Part shown: positions 18,038 to 28,390 of the stretch, piece by piece
How the letters are laid out: each line of letters starts with the position of its first letter
Numbering within the stretch: the first letter of the stretch is position 1
Source of the DNA: Parasphingorhabdus cellanae
GTDB taxonomy: Bacteria > Pseudomonadota > Alphaproteobacteria > Sphingomonadales > Sphingomonadaceae
DNA: 64,000 bases
Reading direction: 5' to 3'
NCBI RefSeq assembly: GCF_017498565.1
Contig: NZ_CP071794.1
Location: 2,160,001-2,224,000, forward strand
Program-made: the position numbers and the translations under genes
Notes under the pieces: generated by a model
The model's database searches: none
Seen by the model: only the letters and a program-made list of their open reading frames with translations
What the model was told of the DNA's origin: nothing

Positions 18038-18589
18038 TTATTGAAATTGCTTTCTGTTTTCGAGCCACTGTTCGCGCGATTGGCCCCAATCGTCAACCCG
18101 GGCGTCCTGATAGGGCTCTGGCAAGGCGGTTGGTCCGCGATTGGTCGACCCAAGCCGCTCGGCCAGCCGGATCGACGCGAGATTTTCCGGATCGATCGTA
18201 TGACAGATGTCGCTCCAGCCGAGTGTATCGACCGCATAGTTCATGCTCGCCACAGCCGCTTCCAGCGCATAGCCTTTGCCGGCATAGTCGGGCGACACGC
18301 CCCAGCCCACTTCCGTGCCGGGCCAGCTATCGGGATACCAGGGTCCAATCCGGCCAATCCATTTATCGCTATCTTTAAGAATGAGCGAGAACATCGCATA
18401 GCCGCGCACGTGCCAAGCGCCGACCATGGCGCACAGGTCGCGCCAGCTTTCCGCGCGGCTCTTGACGCCGCCAATGAAGGTCATCGTGTCTGCGTCGGAT
18501 TGAAACGCTGCCCATTCGTCAAAATCGTCAGCGTGGGGTGGCCGCAGGATCAGCCGCTCCGTTTCAATCCTGATATCCTTGATATCCAT
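18038..18589 (-). CDS. GNAT acetyltransferase, RimJ/RimL-like
   Basis: A 183-residue GNAT of the Acetyltransf_3 (RimJ/RimL) kind. It opens with the typical IETERLILRPPHADDFDEW, has WIGRIGPWYPDSWPGTEVGWGVSPDYAGKGYALEAAVASMNYA (acetyl-CoA loop GKGYA) and ends with DPENLASIRLAERLGS. These enzymes acetylate protein N-termini or small amines; the target is not predictable. It is the first gene of a two-gene unit with the DUF1330 gene. Confidence 0.85.
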   Translation of the reverse strand: MDIKDIRIETERLILRPPHADDFDEWAAFQSDADTMTFIGGVKSRAESWRDLCAMVGAWHVRGYAMFSLILKDSDKWIGRIGPWYPDSWPGTEVGWGVSPDYAGKGYALEAAVASMNYAVDTLGWSDICHTIDPENLASIRLAERLGSTNRGPTALPEPYQDARVDDWGQSREQWLENRKQFQ

Positions 18590-18643
18590 GATCGTCCTCC
18601 CTTAAGCGCCCCTGTTATCATAGGCTTATACCGATACAAGCCC

Positions 18644-18672
18644 TTGCAAAACCGGTGCACTATTCCTATAAT
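18644..18672 (+). promoter_or_regulatory. Strong sigma70-type promoter driving a leaderless small gene
   Basis: TTGCAA (18644-18649), a 17-bp spacer and a perfect TATAAT (18667-18672). A start of transcription 7 nt past the -10 falls on the A of the ATG at 18679, and no Shine-Dalgarno sequence could fit between. Confidence 0.7.
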
Positions 18673-18678
18673 ACAGTT

Positions 18679-18900
18679 ATGGCTAATCTAATTTCTATCC
18701 TCATCGGCGGCATCGCCCTCATTTTGGCTTTTGTCGGACTGGTTCCGTTGCTCGGCTGGACCAACTGGCTGATTCTACCGATTGCTGGCCTCGGTGCCCT
18801 TTTCGGACTGATTTCATCACGCAGCAGCGGCATGTATTTCTGCCTGATCGTCATGTGCATTTGCGCTTTCCGCCTCTGGATCGGCGGCGGGATTATCTGA
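18679..18900 (+). CDS. Small three-segment membrane protein, unrecognised, leaderless
   Basis: A 73-residue very hydrophobic protein with three membrane segments: ANLISILIGGIALILAFVGLV, WLILPIAGLGALFGLISS and GMYFCLIVMCICAFRLWIGGG. I do not recognise the family; such proteins are common in Bacteroidetes and alphaproteobacteria and have no known role. An in-frame ATG at 18655 lies between the -35 and -10 boxes of a near-consensus promoter, so the true start is almost certainly 18679 with a 5' UTR of zero length. It sits between divergent acetyltransferase and rarD genes. Confidence 0.7.
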   Translation: MANLISILIGGIALILAFVGLVPLLGWTNWLILPIAGLGALFGLISSRSSGMYFCLIVMCICAFRLWIGGGII

Positions 18901-19161
18901 CGCCTTTCTGCACAGCGTAACCAACTGGCCTAAAAGACGTCTGCAAAATTCTACAAATTATACGCAAAATGGGGGTCAAATTCTGTCCAACCGTTTCTCT
19001 TGAGCGACAAGCTGAGCCCTTTCTGAAGCCGTCCAACAAGATACTGTCCTATTCATCAGCCGAAACATAACCCAAATGCGACCTTGTAGGACAGCATAAT
19101 TATCAGCGCCCCAAACTAATTTATATTGCCACCCCATCAGCCCGGGCCTAGTCGCCTTGCT

Positions 19162-20079
19162 ATGACAGGCCCAATATCCACTAGCCGACTGGGGATCCTG
19201 CAGGCGCTTCTTGCATGCTGCATCTGGGGTGTCATGCCGATTTATTTCAAGCTGTTAGAGAGCGTTGCCCCGCTCGAAGTCGTTGCCCACCGTATCATCT
19301 GGTCGGTGCCATTACTCTTTATCATCCTCTATTTCCGCAAAAATCTATCCGGTTTGCGTGCTGCCTGGGCAGCACCGAAAATACGCGGACCGTTGCTGGC
19401 CACCGCCTTGCTCATCTCGGTCAACTGGCTCGTCTATGTCTGGGCGGTGCAGTCGGACCATATTCTCGCCGCCAGCCTGGGCTATTTTATCAGCCCCTTG
19501 ATCAGCGTGTTCCTCGCCAAAATCTTCCTCAAGGAAACGCTGAGCCGCAACCAGTGGATTGCGGTCGGTATCGCCGCCATTGGCGTATCCGTTCTGGCAA
19601 TGGAAGCATGGCAGACCCTGTGGATCAGCCTCGCGCTGGCTGGCTCATGGGGGCTTTATGGCCTTGTCCGCAAAATTGCCGATGTCGGCCCGATTGTCGG
19701 CCTGACTATGGAAACCAGCTATCTGTTTCTGCCATTCCTGTTATTCATTGGCTGGATCACTTTTGGTACCACCGCGCCGACAACGACCACCCATTTCGGT
19801 GACAAGTTGACCATCGATATGCTGCTGCTCGGCGGTGCGATGGTGACCGCAACGCCGCTGATGCTCTTTGCCGCGGCGGTCAAGAAAATGAAGCTCAGCA
19901 CGATCGGATTAACCCAATATATCGCGCCAACGCTGCAATTTCTGATCGGGACATTGCTCTATCGCGAACCGCTTACGACGTCGCATATCATCTGCTTCAT
20001 ATTGATCTGGATCAGTCTTGCGATATTCTCCGCCGACGCGATTTTCGGCAATGCCAGCAAGAAGGCGCCAGCGACCTAG
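19162..20079 (+). CDS. rarD: RarD / EamA family permease
   Basis: A 305-residue inner-membrane protein with ten hydrophobic segments in two EamA repeats. ILQALLACCIWGVMPIYFKLLESVAPLEVVAHRIIWSVPLL is the characteristic RarD start, and the second half has LSTIGLTQYIAPTLQFLIGTLLYREPL. RarD proteins are drug/metabolite-type transporters, first described as chloramphenicol-sensitive proteins; the natural substrate is unknown. A TTG at 19126 is in frame upstream but ATG 19162 gives the usual N-terminus. It converges with pyrC, 6 bp between the stops. Confidence 0.9.
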   Translation: MTGPISTSRLGILQALLACCIWGVMPIYFKLLESVAPLEVVAHRIIWSVPLLFIILYFRKNLSGLRAAWAAPKIRGPLLATALLISVNWLVYVWAVQSDHILAASLGYFISPLISVFLAKIFLKETLSRNQWIAVGIAAIGVSVLAMEAWQTLWISLALAGSWGLYGLVRKIADVGPIVGLTMETSYLFLPFLLFIGWITFGTTAPTTTTHFGDKLTIDMLLLGGAMVTATPLMLFAAAVKKMKLSTIGLTQYIAPTLQFLIGTLLYREPLTTSHIICFILIWISLAIFSADAIFGNASKKAPAT

Positions 20080-20085
20080 TTTCTT

Positions 20086-21132
20086 TTACCCGGCAATCTG
20101 CCAACGCAGCTCTTGTCCCGCGTGAAAGGGCACGATCGTCGCGCCGCCCGCTTCGATCGTCTCGGGCACGGTGACTGCTGACCGCTGCAAGGTCACTGTG
20201 CCTTCATTGAGCGGCAGGCCATAAAATTGCGGGCCATGGATCGACGCAAAGCCTTCCAGCTTGTCGAGCGCGCCTTCTTCCTCAAAAACCGTGGCATAGC
20301 TTTCCAGCGCATAGGGCGCGTTGAAAATACCGGCACAACCACAGGCAGATTCCTTGGCATGAATTTCATGCGGTGCGCTATCGGTGCCGAGGAAATATTT
20401 CGGCGATCCCGATGTCGCCGCTTTGCGTAGGGCCAGCCGGTGCTGTTCACGCTTGGCGACGGGCAGGCAATAGGCATGCGGCCTTATGCCGCCCTGAAAC
20501 ATCGCGTTGCGATTGATATGGAGATGTTGCGGGGTAATGGTTGCGCCGACATTGGTACCGGCGGCATGCACAAAATCCACGGCATCGGCGGTGGTAATAT
20601 GTTCAAACACCACTTTCAGATCCGGCAATTGATCGACAATTTTGGACAGGGTGCGTTCGATAAACACCGCTTCCCGGTCAAACACATCGACATCGGCATC
20701 GGTGACTTCACCATGGATCAAAAGCGGCATGCCGATAGCCTGCATCCGCTCCAGCACCGGCATGATATTGGCCACATCCGTCACCCCATGGGCGCTGTTG
20801 GTGGTCGCATTGGCGGGATAGAGCTTGGCGGCGGTAAAGACGCCATTTGCGAAACCCTGCGCTATGTCATCGGCATCCGCCGTGTCGGTGAGATAGCAGG
20901 TCATCAGCGGTGTGAAACCGGGATGATCGGATGCAGCGGCCAAAATGCGCTCGCGATACGCTTGCGCCGCCGCGGTATCGGTGACCGGCGGTGACAGATT
21001 GGGCATGACGATCGCACGGGCAAATTGCCGCGCCGTATAGTTGGCCACTGACCGCAACATATCGCCATCACGCAGATGGACATGCCAGTCATCCGGCTGG
21101 CGGATGGTAATCTGGTCGGGCGATTGATTCAT
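20086..21132 (-). CDS. pyrC: Dihydroorotase, class II PyrC type
   Basis: Reversibly cyclises carbamoyl-aspartate to dihydroorotate in pyrimidine synthesis. The 348-residue product is the E. coli PyrC type: metal-binding DWHVHLRDG near residue 15, [10 protein letters not shown] substrate segment, carbamylated-Lys region [19 protein letters not shown], His ligands in LLIHGEV and VFEHITT, and a catalytic Asp in LGTDSAPHE. It is divergent from ygfZ, with only 44 bp between the start codons, so the two promoters must overlap. Confidence 0.96.
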   Translation of the reverse strand: MNQSPDQITIRQPDDWHVHLRDGDMLRSVANYTARQFARAIVMPNLSPPVTDTAAAQAYRERILAAASDHPGFTPLMTCYLTDTADADDIAQGFANGVFTAAKLYPANATTNSAHGVTDVANIMPVLERMQAIGMPLLIHGEVTDADVDVFDREAVFIERTLSKIVDQLPDLKVVFEHITTADAVDFVHAAGTNVGATITPQHLHINRNAMFQGGIRPHAYCLPVAKREQHRLALRKAATSGSPKYFLGTDSAPHEIHAKESACGCAGIFNAPYALESYATVFEEEGALDKLEGFASIHGPQFYGLPLNEGTVTLQRSAVTVPETIEAGGATIVPFHAGQELRWQIAG

Positions 21133-21176
21133 GGTTCGGGCTTTCTTTTGGCGCTGAGCGTCCCTACCTAATCCTA

Positions 21177-21929
21177 ATGACCGAAACCAGACTTAATGAG
21201 CGCGCCGTGATCCGCATTTCCGCAACCGACGGGACCGAGGACATTAGCGGCTTTCTACAGGGACTTGTGACCCAGGATATGCAATTCGTGCTGTCCGGAA
21301 CCCCGCAATGGGCAGCGCTGTTGACCGCGCAAGGCAAGGTGCTGTTTGATTTTTTTCTGTGGGCGGACGGGCGCGATATCCTGATCGATTGTGAGAAGGA
21401 TCATGCGGAAGCACTGGTCAAACGTTTGAAACTCTATCGTCTGCGCCGTAAAATTGGCATTGAGGTGGACGAGGGATTATCTGTGCATTGGTCGCGTGAT
21501 GCCAGCGGACAGCCCGCTGACCCCCGGCTCGCTGAAATTGGTTATCGGTGGATCGCCCACAATGATTCTGGAACAGGTTCGGTTGATGCAGCTTACAAGG
21601 CACACCGCCTTGCTCTCGGCGTGACTGAGGGTCAGGACGAATTGGGCAGCGATAAAACTTTATGGCTGGAATGTAATGCCGCCGAGCTGAAAGGCGTCAG
21701 CTTCACCAAAGGTTGCTATGTCGGTCAGGAAAATACCGCGCGGATGAATTACCGGCAGAAGGTTAATCGCCGTCTGGTGGTCGTGCCGATTGCGCAAGCC
21801 GACGAAAAACGCCAGCGCATCGCTTATCCCGATCTCGGGCTGTCGATCGAACATCGCCGGGTTGACGATATCACCGATCTTGATCTGCCGGATTGGCTGG
21901 AAACAGCCTTGGCCAAACAGCCTGAATAA
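21177..21929 (+). CDS. ygfZ: Folate-binding Fe-S protein YgfZ/IBA57 homologue
   Basis: A 250-residue GcvT-like folate-binding protein that assists maturation or repair of a subset of [4Fe-4S] enzymes. The signature KGCYVGQE motif is visible near residue 183, with its functionally important cysteine. The N-terminal [15 protein letters not shown] and KVLFDFFLW segments are typical. Alphaproteobacteria are the bacterial group closest to the IBA57-bearing mitochondrion. It abuts the convergent DUF4167 gene with no spacer. Confidence 0.92.
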   Translation: MTETRLNERAVIRISATDGTEDISGFLQGLVTQDMQFVLSGTPQWAALLTAQGKVLFDFFLWADGRDILIDCEKDHAEALVKRLKLYRLRRKIGIEVDEGLSVHWSRDASGQPADPRLAEIGYRWIAHNDSGTGSVDAAYKAHRLALGVTEGQDELGSDKTLWLECNAAELKGVSFTKGCYVGQENTARMNYRQKVNRRLVVVPIAQADEKRQRIAYPDLGLSIEHRRVDDITDLDLPDWLETALAKQPE

Positions 21930-22655
21930 CTAAGCCGCGTCGCCTTCTTGCGGTGTTTCGGCTTCGGCCGTCTTGGCTTTTACCGTGCGACGCTTGCGCG
22001 CAGGCTTCTTCTCTTCCCCATCATTGGCGCTATCACCACTGTCATCCGACTGGATCGAGATGGCAGGGGGCAAGGCGCTGGCATCAAGGCCATTTGATTC
22101 GCCATTGGCTTCTGCGACTTCAGCGGCCGGTTTACGGGGGCGGCGGGCCCGAACGGGTTTTTTCTCCGCTGGAGCGTCTGAACTGTCCTGCCTGTCTGTG
22201 CCTTTTGTATCAGAACGCTTTTTGTCTGAATTGGCTGCTTTTGCAGGCTGATCATCCGCCTTGGGCCGACGTCCGCGCTGCGGGCGTCCGCGATCATCCT
22301 GATCACTATTGTCATCCGCATTGTCATTGCGGTCATTATTCTGGCCGCGCTGTTCTTCGCGCCCGGCTTCTCTGGCCAGTCGCTGCTCTTCACGGCGCGC
22401 CTGGCTGTCTGCGTTCACCCGGAAATAATGGTCAGCAAATTGATGATAATATTCGGCATTGACGCGGTCGCCATTGACCTGCGCGTCCTGCGCCATTTTC
22501 TTGTATTTATCCAGCATCTGGGCGGCATTACCGCGCGCGCGATTGTCGATCCGGTTTTCCCGGTCAATACCGCCGCCACCACGATTATTCTGGTTGCGGT
22601 TGTTATTACTGTTCCGGCCACGGCGACGGCCGCCGGCCTGACGATTATTCATCAA
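21930..22655 (-). CDS. DUF4167 domain protein, Arg/Asn-rich
   Basis: A 241-residue protein. The N-terminal third matches the alphaproteobacterial DUF4167 domain: an Arg/Asn/Gly-rich leader (RRRGRNSNNNRNQNNRGGGG), then NRARGNAAQMLDKYKKMAQDAQVNGDRVNAEYYHQFADHYFRV. The rest is low-complexity and charged, with basic RRPRKPA and KRRTVK patches and acidic runs, so it is probably disordered and nucleic-acid binding. The function is not established. The gene lies downstream of prfA-prmC in the same orientation, a common arrangement that hints at a link to translation. Confidence 0.85.
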   Translation of the reverse strand: MMNNRQAGGRRRGRNSNNNRNQNNRGGGGIDRENRIDNRARGNAAQMLDKYKKMAQDAQVNGDRVNAEYYHQFADHYFRVNADSQARREEQRLAREAGREEQRGQNNDRNDNADDNSDQDDRGRPQRGRRPKADDQPAKAANSDKKRSDTKGTDRQDSSDAPAEKKPVRARRPRKPAAEVAEANGESNGLDASALPPAISIQSDDSGDSANDGEEKKPARKRRTVKAKTAEAETPQEGDAA

Positions 22656-22892
22656 ATTCTGGGTGTCCTTATACCGTTAATATACTCGGTCTTTCCTGTT
22701 ATCTAACCGCCACAAAGGCAGTGCCCGTGCCGCAGATCTAATGACCCACAGCAACCCAAAGAAGATAAATGATCGCCGGACATCAGCAATATTATCTATA
22801 TGGGGGTAGGCCAGCGATTTTAGGGAAATTGCCAGAAATCATCTGGGCCTGAAACATCCTTAGCGCCTTCATAAGCCAAAACCAAGTGATTT

Positions 22893-23741
22893 TTACGAGA
22901 CAGGGTCTCGCCGCAGGACAAGCAGCCGGTCATTACCGCCTAAATCCTGTTTGCATTCAACGGCATAGCCCTGTTTTTCAGCCAATATCGTGACTTGGCC
23001 GGCTTGGTCAAATCCGATCTCGATTAACGCGATACCGTCGCCCGCTAACAATGCATCCAAAGCCGGAATGATGACATGATAGTCGTCCATCCCCTGCGCA
23101 CCGGCAAACAAAGCTTTATGCGGTTCAAATTCCGACACTTCGCGGGACAGTTCCGCCTTTGTCGATACATAAGGCGGATTTGCGAGAATCAGGTCAAACA
23201 GCCCGCCCAGTGATTGCGTCCAGTCCGCCATTGTCCAATCCTGCAGCAGGAAACGCGCGCGATCGCTGAGTCCCAAGCTATCGGCATTGTTATGCGCCAT
23301 AGCAAGCGCGGCCGGGCTAGCATCCATTCCCACACCCCGCGCCTCGGGAAATTCGGACAAGGCGGCCAGCAATAGCGCGCCGCTGCCGGTGCCGAGGTCC
23401 AGGATATGTGTTGGCGGGTGATCGGTGCCGATTTCCACGGCGGTTTCGATTAAAATCTCGCTATCGGGACGGGGAATCAGGACATCGGCAGACACCTGAA
23501 ACGGCAGACTCCAGAATTCCCGTTCACCGACAATATGCGCAACCGGTTCATGGGCTTTGCGACGTTCCAGCAAGGCCGAAAAACCGTCCGGCACATCCAG
23601 TTTTGGCAGGTCGAGAAGCAAATCCTGACGGCTGATGCCCAAAAGATGCGCCATGAGCAGTTCCGCGTCGAGGCGCGGCGTTTCGCTCACAGTTTCCAGT
23701 GCCTGCGCCGCTTGCCGCAATGCCGCGGCCATGTCAGCCAT
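22893..23741 (-). CDS. prmC: Peptide chain release factor N5-glutamine methyltransferase PrmC
   Basis: Methylates the Gln of the GGQ motif in release factors, using S-adenosylmethionine. The 282-residue product has an N-terminal helical domain, the SAM-binding motif [14 protein letters not shown] and the diagnostic catalytic NPPY motif ([10 protein letters not shown]). The start ATG 23741 overlaps the prfA stop by 8 bp; ATG 23732 is an alternative. Cotranscription with prfA, its substrate, is expected. Confidence 0.94.
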   Translation of the reverse strand: MADMAAALRQAAQALETVSETPRLDAELLMAHLLGISRQDLLLDLPKLDVPDGFSALLERRKAHEPVAHIVGEREFWSLPFQVSADVLIPRPDSEILIETAVEIGTDHPPTHILDLGTGSGALLLAALSEFPEARGVGMDASPAALAMAHNNADSLGLSDRARFLLQDWTMADWTQSLGGLFDLILANPPYVSTKAELSREVSEFEPHKALFAGAQGMDDYHVIIPALDALLAGDGIALIEIGFDQAGQVTILAEKQGYAVECKQDLGGNDRLLVLRRDPVS

Positions 23742-24810
23742 CCAGATTGGCAAGCCGGCTGGCTTCATCCTCGGCAATCAGGGCATCGACCATCTCGCCC
23801 AGCGCGCCGCCTTCGACAATTTCGGGCAGCTTGTGCAGCGTCAGGTTGATCCGGTGATCGGTCACGCGGCCTTGCGGATAATTATAGGTGCGGATGCGTT
23901 CGGAGCGGTCGCCGGAGCCGACCATCGCCTTGCGCGCATCGGCCTCTTCGCTTTGCACCGCATCGCGTTCCTGCTCATAAAGCCGGGCGGCCAATACTTT
24001 CATCGCCTGTGCTTTATTCTTATGCTGAGACTTGCCGTCCTGACATTGCACTACCAGTCCGGTGGGTAAATGGGTGATGCGAATCGCGCTGTCGGTCTTG
24101 TTGACATGCTGTCCGCCCGCGCCGCTCGCCCGATAGGTATCGATGCGCAGGTCTTCAGTGCGGATATCGATATCCACTTCTTCCGGTTCCGGCAGAATCG
24201 CAACCGTTGCCGCCGAGGTATGAATGCGCCCGCCGCTTTCCGTTTCGGGTACACGTTGCACCCGGTGCACACCGGATTCGAATTTCAGTTTCGCAAACAC
24301 GCCCTTGCCATTGATATTCGCAACGACTTCCTTGAACCCACCGACTTCGGACGCATTGGCGGAGATCAGTTCGACCTTCCAGCCCTGCTCATCGGCAAAG
24401 CGGCTATACATGCGGTAGAGATCACCGGCAAAAAGCGCGGCTTCATCACCGCCGGTACCTGCGCGAATTTCGAGCATCGCGGGCCGATCATCAGCGCTAT
24501 CCCGCGGCAGTAATTTCAAAGCCAGCGCATGCTCTGCCTTTTCAAGCGCTTTCTTGACGTCATCGACTTCATCGGCGGCCATCGCCTTCATCTCGGCATC
24601 ATCACCGGCGAGCATTTCTTGCAGCCCCGTCTGCTCGTCACGCAGGCGCTGAACCTCAGCCGCGGCCTCGGCTACCGGTTCGATCTCGGCATATTCCTTA
24701 GAGACCTCGACAAATTTATCGCCATCGAGATTGCCAGACGCCATCATAGCCTGCAGCTCGGCAAAGCGCGCTTCGATCTGGGCGATGCGTTGGGGGGTTA
24801 TGGTGGTCAT
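23734..24810 (-). CDS. prfA: Peptide chain release factor 1
   Basis: Recognises UAA and UAG stop codons and triggers peptide release. The 358-residue product has a PXT-type codon-recognition region and the catalytic GGQ in [16 protein letters not shown] near residue 230. The basic helix [12 protein letters not shown] follows. A GTG at 24816 is possible, but AGGAAGG lies 7 nt before ATG 24810, which is the preferred start (MTTITPQRI). It leads the prfA-prmC unit and follows hisS in the same direction, with a palindromic repeat between them. Confidence 0.96.
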   Translation of the reverse strand: MTTITPQRIAQIEARFAELQAMMASGNLDGDKFVEVSKEYAEIEPVAEAAAEVQRLRDEQTGLQEMLAGDDAEMKAMAADEVDDVKKALEKAEHALALKLLPRDSADDRPAMLEIRAGTGGDEAALFAGDLYRMYSRFADEQGWKVELISANASEVGGFKEVVANINGKGVFAKLKFESGVHRVQRVPETESGGRIHTSAATVAILPEPEEVDIDIRTEDLRIDTYRASGAGGQHVNKTDSAIRITHLPTGLVVQCQDGKSQHKNKAQAMKVLAARLYEQERDAVQSEEADARKAMVGSGDRSERIRTYNYPQGRVTDHRINLTLHKLPEIVEGGALGEMVDALIAEDEASRLANLDG

Positions 24811-24826
24811 CGCCACGCCTTCCTAT

Positions 24827-24923
24827 CATCGTCATGCTGAACTTGTTTCAGCATCCATCGCGAGGCAATCGACGTTTGCGAAATTCGAGAAATAGACCCT
24901 GAAACAAGTTCAGGGTGACGATG
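24827..24923. repeat. Palindromic intergenic repeat (family A, copy 2)
   Basis: Imperfect 29-bp arms at 24827-24855 and 24895-24923 (CATCGTCA..CTGAACTTGTTTCAG and its complement, about 25 of 29 matching) enclose 39 bp. The core and overall length match the element at 92-190. It lies between hisS and prfA, where it can fold in the transcript of either strand. Confidence 0.78.
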
Positions 24924-24946
24924 TGCGTAACATGTGAGGATAGCCA

Positions 24947-26215
24947 TCATCTGTCGTTACTATCCACTATAGGCGTCCCGAGAACTCTGCCAATTTTCGC
25001 AGAAAGTCCAACAAACTCCTCAAGATCTACGAAACGCTGAATGTAAAACTCCCCTCCAGGACTATCCGGCTCCCTTACAAATAGAACACCATCATGTCCT
25101 CGTTTTCGCGCCTTATCTACTTGTTTTTTAGGGTTCCCTTTGTAGCTCATTTCACAAGCCAGATTATTGCTTCTTAGTCTTTGCGTTACCTCTCGAGCCT
25201 TGGTTTCCAGTTCTTTTGAGTCGGCGACAACAGCAATTGAAACGCATTTCCCAAAATCTGTCAGCAACATACCCAACCGCTCAATCCCTGCCGCCCAGCC
25301 AACAGCGGGCGTCACCGGTCCACCCAGCGATTCAATCAAGCCATCATAACGCCCACCGGCGAGTACAGTCCCCTGCGCGCCCAACCGGTCGGTCACAAAT
25401 TCAAACGCGGTATGACGATAATAATCGAGTCCGCGCACCAGTCGGCTGTTGCGCTCCCATACCACGCCGCAGGCATCCAGCCCCTCGGTAACCTCGGCAA
25501 AAAACTCTTTCGCCTCGTCCGACAGATAGGCGTCAATTTCCGGCGCGCTGTCGGCAATCGGGCGATCCTGGCGCTCTTTGCTATCGAGAATGCGCAGCGG
25601 ATTGCGTTCCAGCCGGTCCTGACTGTCCTGGGACAGATCGGCTTTATGCGCCCGAAAATGTTCGACCAGCGCGTCGCGCCACGCATCACGGCTTTCCGCG
25701 TCGCCCAATGTATTGAGCTGCAAGGTCACGCCGTCCGATATGCCCAGTTCGTTTAAAAGCTGATCCGCAAAACACAGCAATTCGACATCTGCCGCCGCCT
25801 CACCCGCACCGATAATTTCGGCATCGAGCTGGTGAAACTGCCTGTAGCGGCCCTTTTGCGGGCGCTCATAGCGGAACAAAGGACCGTGCGTGGACAGCTT
25901 CAACGGCATATGCTGCTGCCAGCCGTTGGTCAGAAAGGCGCGGCTGATACCGGCGGTAAATTCGGGGCGCAGGGTCAGACTGTCACCGCCGCGATCCTCG
26001 AAACTATACATTTCCTTCGACACAACATCGGTGGTTTCGCCCAAAGACCGCGCAAAAACAGCCGTTGGCTCAAACACCGGCATCTGTACGCCCTTAAACC
26101 CGTAAAGCCGGCGCACGCGTTCAAACGTCTCCACGACATGGCTAAAACGCTCCTGATCTTCGCCAAATATATCCTGCGTGCCGCGCACCGGTTGCGGTGT
26201 TTGTATTTTTGCCAT
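24947..26215 (-). CDS. hisS: Histidine--tRNA ligase
   Basis: A class IIa synthetase charging tRNA-His. The 422-residue product has motif 1 ([13 protein letters not shown]), motif 2 ([12 protein letters not shown] with [19 protein letters not shown]), and the histidine-specific [13 protein letters not shown] and [15 protein letters not shown]. The C-terminal anticodon-binding domain includes the usual KKQVDKA. The start ATG 26215 has AAAGGG upstream; an earlier in-frame ATG at 26341 would add 42 unrelated residues. The last 300 or so bases are noticeably more AT-rich than the rest. It is divergent from the M61 peptidase gene. Confidence 0.96.
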   Translation of the reverse strand: MAKIQTPQPVRGTQDIFGEDQERFSHVVETFERVRRLYGFKGVQMPVFEPTAVFARSLGETTDVVSKEMYSFEDRGGDSLTLRPEFTAGISRAFLTNGWQQHMPLKLSTHGPLFRYERPQKGRYRQFHQLDAEIIGAGEAAADVELLCFADQLLNELGISDGVTLQLNTLGDAESRDAWRDALVEHFRAHKADLSQDSQDRLERNPLRILDSKERQDRPIADSAPEIDAYLSDEAKEFFAEVTEGLDACGVVWERNSRLVRGLDYYRHTAFEFVTDRLGAQGTVLAGGRYDGLIESLGGPVTPAVGWAAGIERLGMLLTDFGKCVSIAVVADSKELETKAREVTQRLRSNNLACEMSYKGNPKKQVDKARKRGHDGVLFVREPDSPGGEFYIQRFVDLEEFVGLSAKIGRVLGTPIVDSNDR

Positions 26216-26391
26216 ATCTGCCCTTTTACCTTGAAGGCGCTTTAGCCGGTGATGCGCAAAAGCGAAAGATGGCTTGTTTCTATTGCCAATATTAGTGTTT
26301 TTCTTGTTGGTCCACTGGACGCAGCCGCTAAAAAGCGCCATTCAGCACCGAAGAACAGTTATGAAGCCACGTTACAGGGGATAGAGTTAGT

Positions 26392-28374
26392 ATGCGTCTG
26401 GTTGCATTTTTGGGTCTGTTTTCGGCCCTGTCACTCGTTTCGCCTGTCACCGCCCTCTCCGCCGCCATGCCAGATAATCTGAGCAAGCCGACCTATGTTG
26501 CTCCGGAAGATACGATTCCCAGAGCGCAGGATGTGGCTTTTCCCGGCACGATGCGCCTGATTGTCGATGCACGCGATAACAAACAGGGTGTGTTCAAGGT
26601 CCAACAATTTATTCCGATCTCCGGACTAAGGCGCCTAACTCTGCTTTACCCCGAATGGTTGCCGGGCAATCATGCGCCGCGCGGGGAGATTGAGAAGCTG
26701 ACCGGACTGCGGATTTTGGCAGACAAAACGGATTTGGCCTGGGTACGCGATGATGTCGATGTCTATGCCTTTCATATCGATATTCCGCCGGGCGTAGAGG
26801 AAATTGAAGCGCGATTCCAATTCACCTCCGCCACCACGGCCAGCCAGGGCCGTATCGTCATGGCCCCGTCCATGCTCAACCTGCGCTGGCACCAGGTGTC
26901 TCTCTATCCTGCTGGCCATTATGTCCGACAGATTCCCGTGGAAGCGACCGCCATTTATCCAGATGGCTGGCGTGCGGCCAGTTCCATGCGCCCGAAGTCA
27001 CGGCAGGACAAATCTGCCGGTGGGAACCGCGTCGCCTATCAAAAGACAGACTATGATACGCTGATCGACAGCCCGGTCTTCGCTGGCAAAAATTTTCAGA
27101 CCTACCGGCTGAGCCGCCGCGTGCATCTGAATGTCGTGGCTGATGATGCCAAATTCCTCAAACCCAGAAAGTCGCACATTGCCAAGCATAGCAAATTGGC
27201 CCGGGAATCAGAGGCGCTGTTCGGCAGCCATCCTTATGACCGCTATGATTTCCTGCTCGCGTTGACCGAGGAAATGGGCAGCATCGGGATTGAGCATCAT
27301 CGCTCTTCGGAAAATGGCGTGAACCGCGAATATTTCACCAAATGGAATGATGGACCGGGTCGCCGCAACCTGTTGCCGCACGAGATTGTCCACGCCTGGA
27401 ACGGCAAATATCGCCGCCCCGCCGGCATGTGGACGCCCGATTTCCGTGAGCCGATGCGCGATAACCTGCTGTGGGTCTATGAAGGCCAGACGCAGTTTTG
27501 GGGCTATGTCCTTGGCGCGCGCTCCGGTCTTTATTCCAAACAGGATACGCTCGATGCCTTTGCCGCGATTGCAGCGGGCATGGACCTGCGCGTGGGCCGC
27601 CAATGGCGCCCGTTAATTGACACGACTCATGATCCGATTATCGCCGAACGCAAACCCAAACCGTGGAGCAGCTGGCAGCGGCAGGAAGATTATTATAATG
27701 AAGGCCTGCTCATCTGGCTGGAGGCTGATGGCATTATCCGGCGCGAATCGGGCGGCAAGAAATCACTCGAAAATTTTGCCCGAACCTTCTTCAAAGGCAA
27801 GAATGGCGACTATGGCGTCGTCACCTATGAACTGCCCGATGTGATCGCGGCGCTGAACGCCGTGCAGCCCTATGATTGGGCCGGATTCATTCAGGAACGG
27901 GTATACCAGACAACCGACGAAGCACCCAAAGACGGGCTCACCCTGGGCGGGTATAAACTGGTCTATAATGCGACAAAGAGCGATTTTATCAGCGCCAATG
28001 ACAAACGCCGCAAACAGCTGGATCTCAGCCACTCGATCGGCATGGTGGTGAGCGACAAGGGCGTGGTCAAAGCGGTGATGTGGGACGGACCGGCGTTTAA
28101 GGCGGGCCTTAAAAACGGCCTCACGATCACGGCCGTGAACGGCAAAGCCTATACCGCCGAAATGTTGACCCAGGCGATCGAGGAAAATCGCGGGCAAATG
28201 AATAAAATCGAGATATTTGCGAAGAATGACGACCAATATAGCAATTTTTTGGTCGATTATTCAGGCGGGCTTCGCTATCCGCACCTTGAAAAAATAGTGG
28301 CAGACGAAACTGCCGGAGAGGGTGGCCAAATTGAAGGGGGCATTGACCGGCTTTTGAAGCCAAAAACAAGATAA
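26392..28374 (+). CDS. M61 family (glycyl-aminopeptidase-like) metallopeptidase with PDZ domain
   Basis: A 660-residue exported protein with signal peptide MRLVAFLGLFSALSLVSPVTALS. It has the M61 N-terminal domain, a zinc HEIVH motif (about residues 330-334) with the downstream Glu in VYEGQTQFWG, and a C-terminal PDZ domain (SIGMVVSDKGVVKAVMWDGPAFKAGLKNGLTITAVNGK). M61 enzymes cleave N-terminal Gly/Ala; the periplasmic role is not known. It is followed at 16 bp by ppa. Confidence 0.9.
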   Translation: MRLVAFLGLFSALSLVSPVTALSAAMPDNLSKPTYVAPEDTIPRAQDVAFPGTMRLIVDARDNKQGVFKVQQFIPISGLRRLTLLYPEWLPGNHAPRGEIEKLTGLRILADKTDLAWVRDDVDVYAFHIDIPPGVEEIEARFQFTSATTASQGRIVMAPSMLNLRWHQVSLYPAGHYVRQIPVEATAIYPDGWRAASSMRPKSRQDKSAGGNRVAYQKTDYDTLIDSPVFAGKNFQTYRLSRRVHLNVVADDAKFLKPRKSHIAKHSKLARESEALFGSHPYDRYDFLLALTEEMGSIGIEHHRSSENGVNREYFTKWNDGPGRRNLLPHEIVHAWNGKYRRPAGMWTPDFREPMRDNLLWVYEGQTQFWGYVLGARSGLYSKQDTLDAFAAIAAGMDLRVGRQWRPLIDTTHDPIIAERKPKPWSSWQRQEDYYNEGLLIWLEADGIIRRESGGKKSLENFARTFFKGKNGDYGVVTYELPDVIAALNAVQPYDWAGFIQERVYQTTDEAPKDGLTLGGYKLVYNATKSDFISANDKRRKQLDLSHSIGMVVSDKGVVKAVMWDGPAFKAGLKNGLTITAVNGKAYTAEMLTQAIEENRGQMNKIEIFAKNDDQYSNFLVDYSGGLRYPHLEKIVADETAGEGGQIEGGIDRLLKPKTR

Positions 28375-28390
28375 TAGGACCCAATACCCT

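Noticed and set aside
18655..18678. Earlier ATG for the small membrane protein
   Set aside because: These bases are the spacer and -10 box of a near-consensus promoter.
19044..19094. CTGTCCTA and TAGGACAG inverted 8-mers upstream of rarD
   Set aside because: The arms are 35 bp apart, with no T-tract or second copy, so chance pairing is likely.
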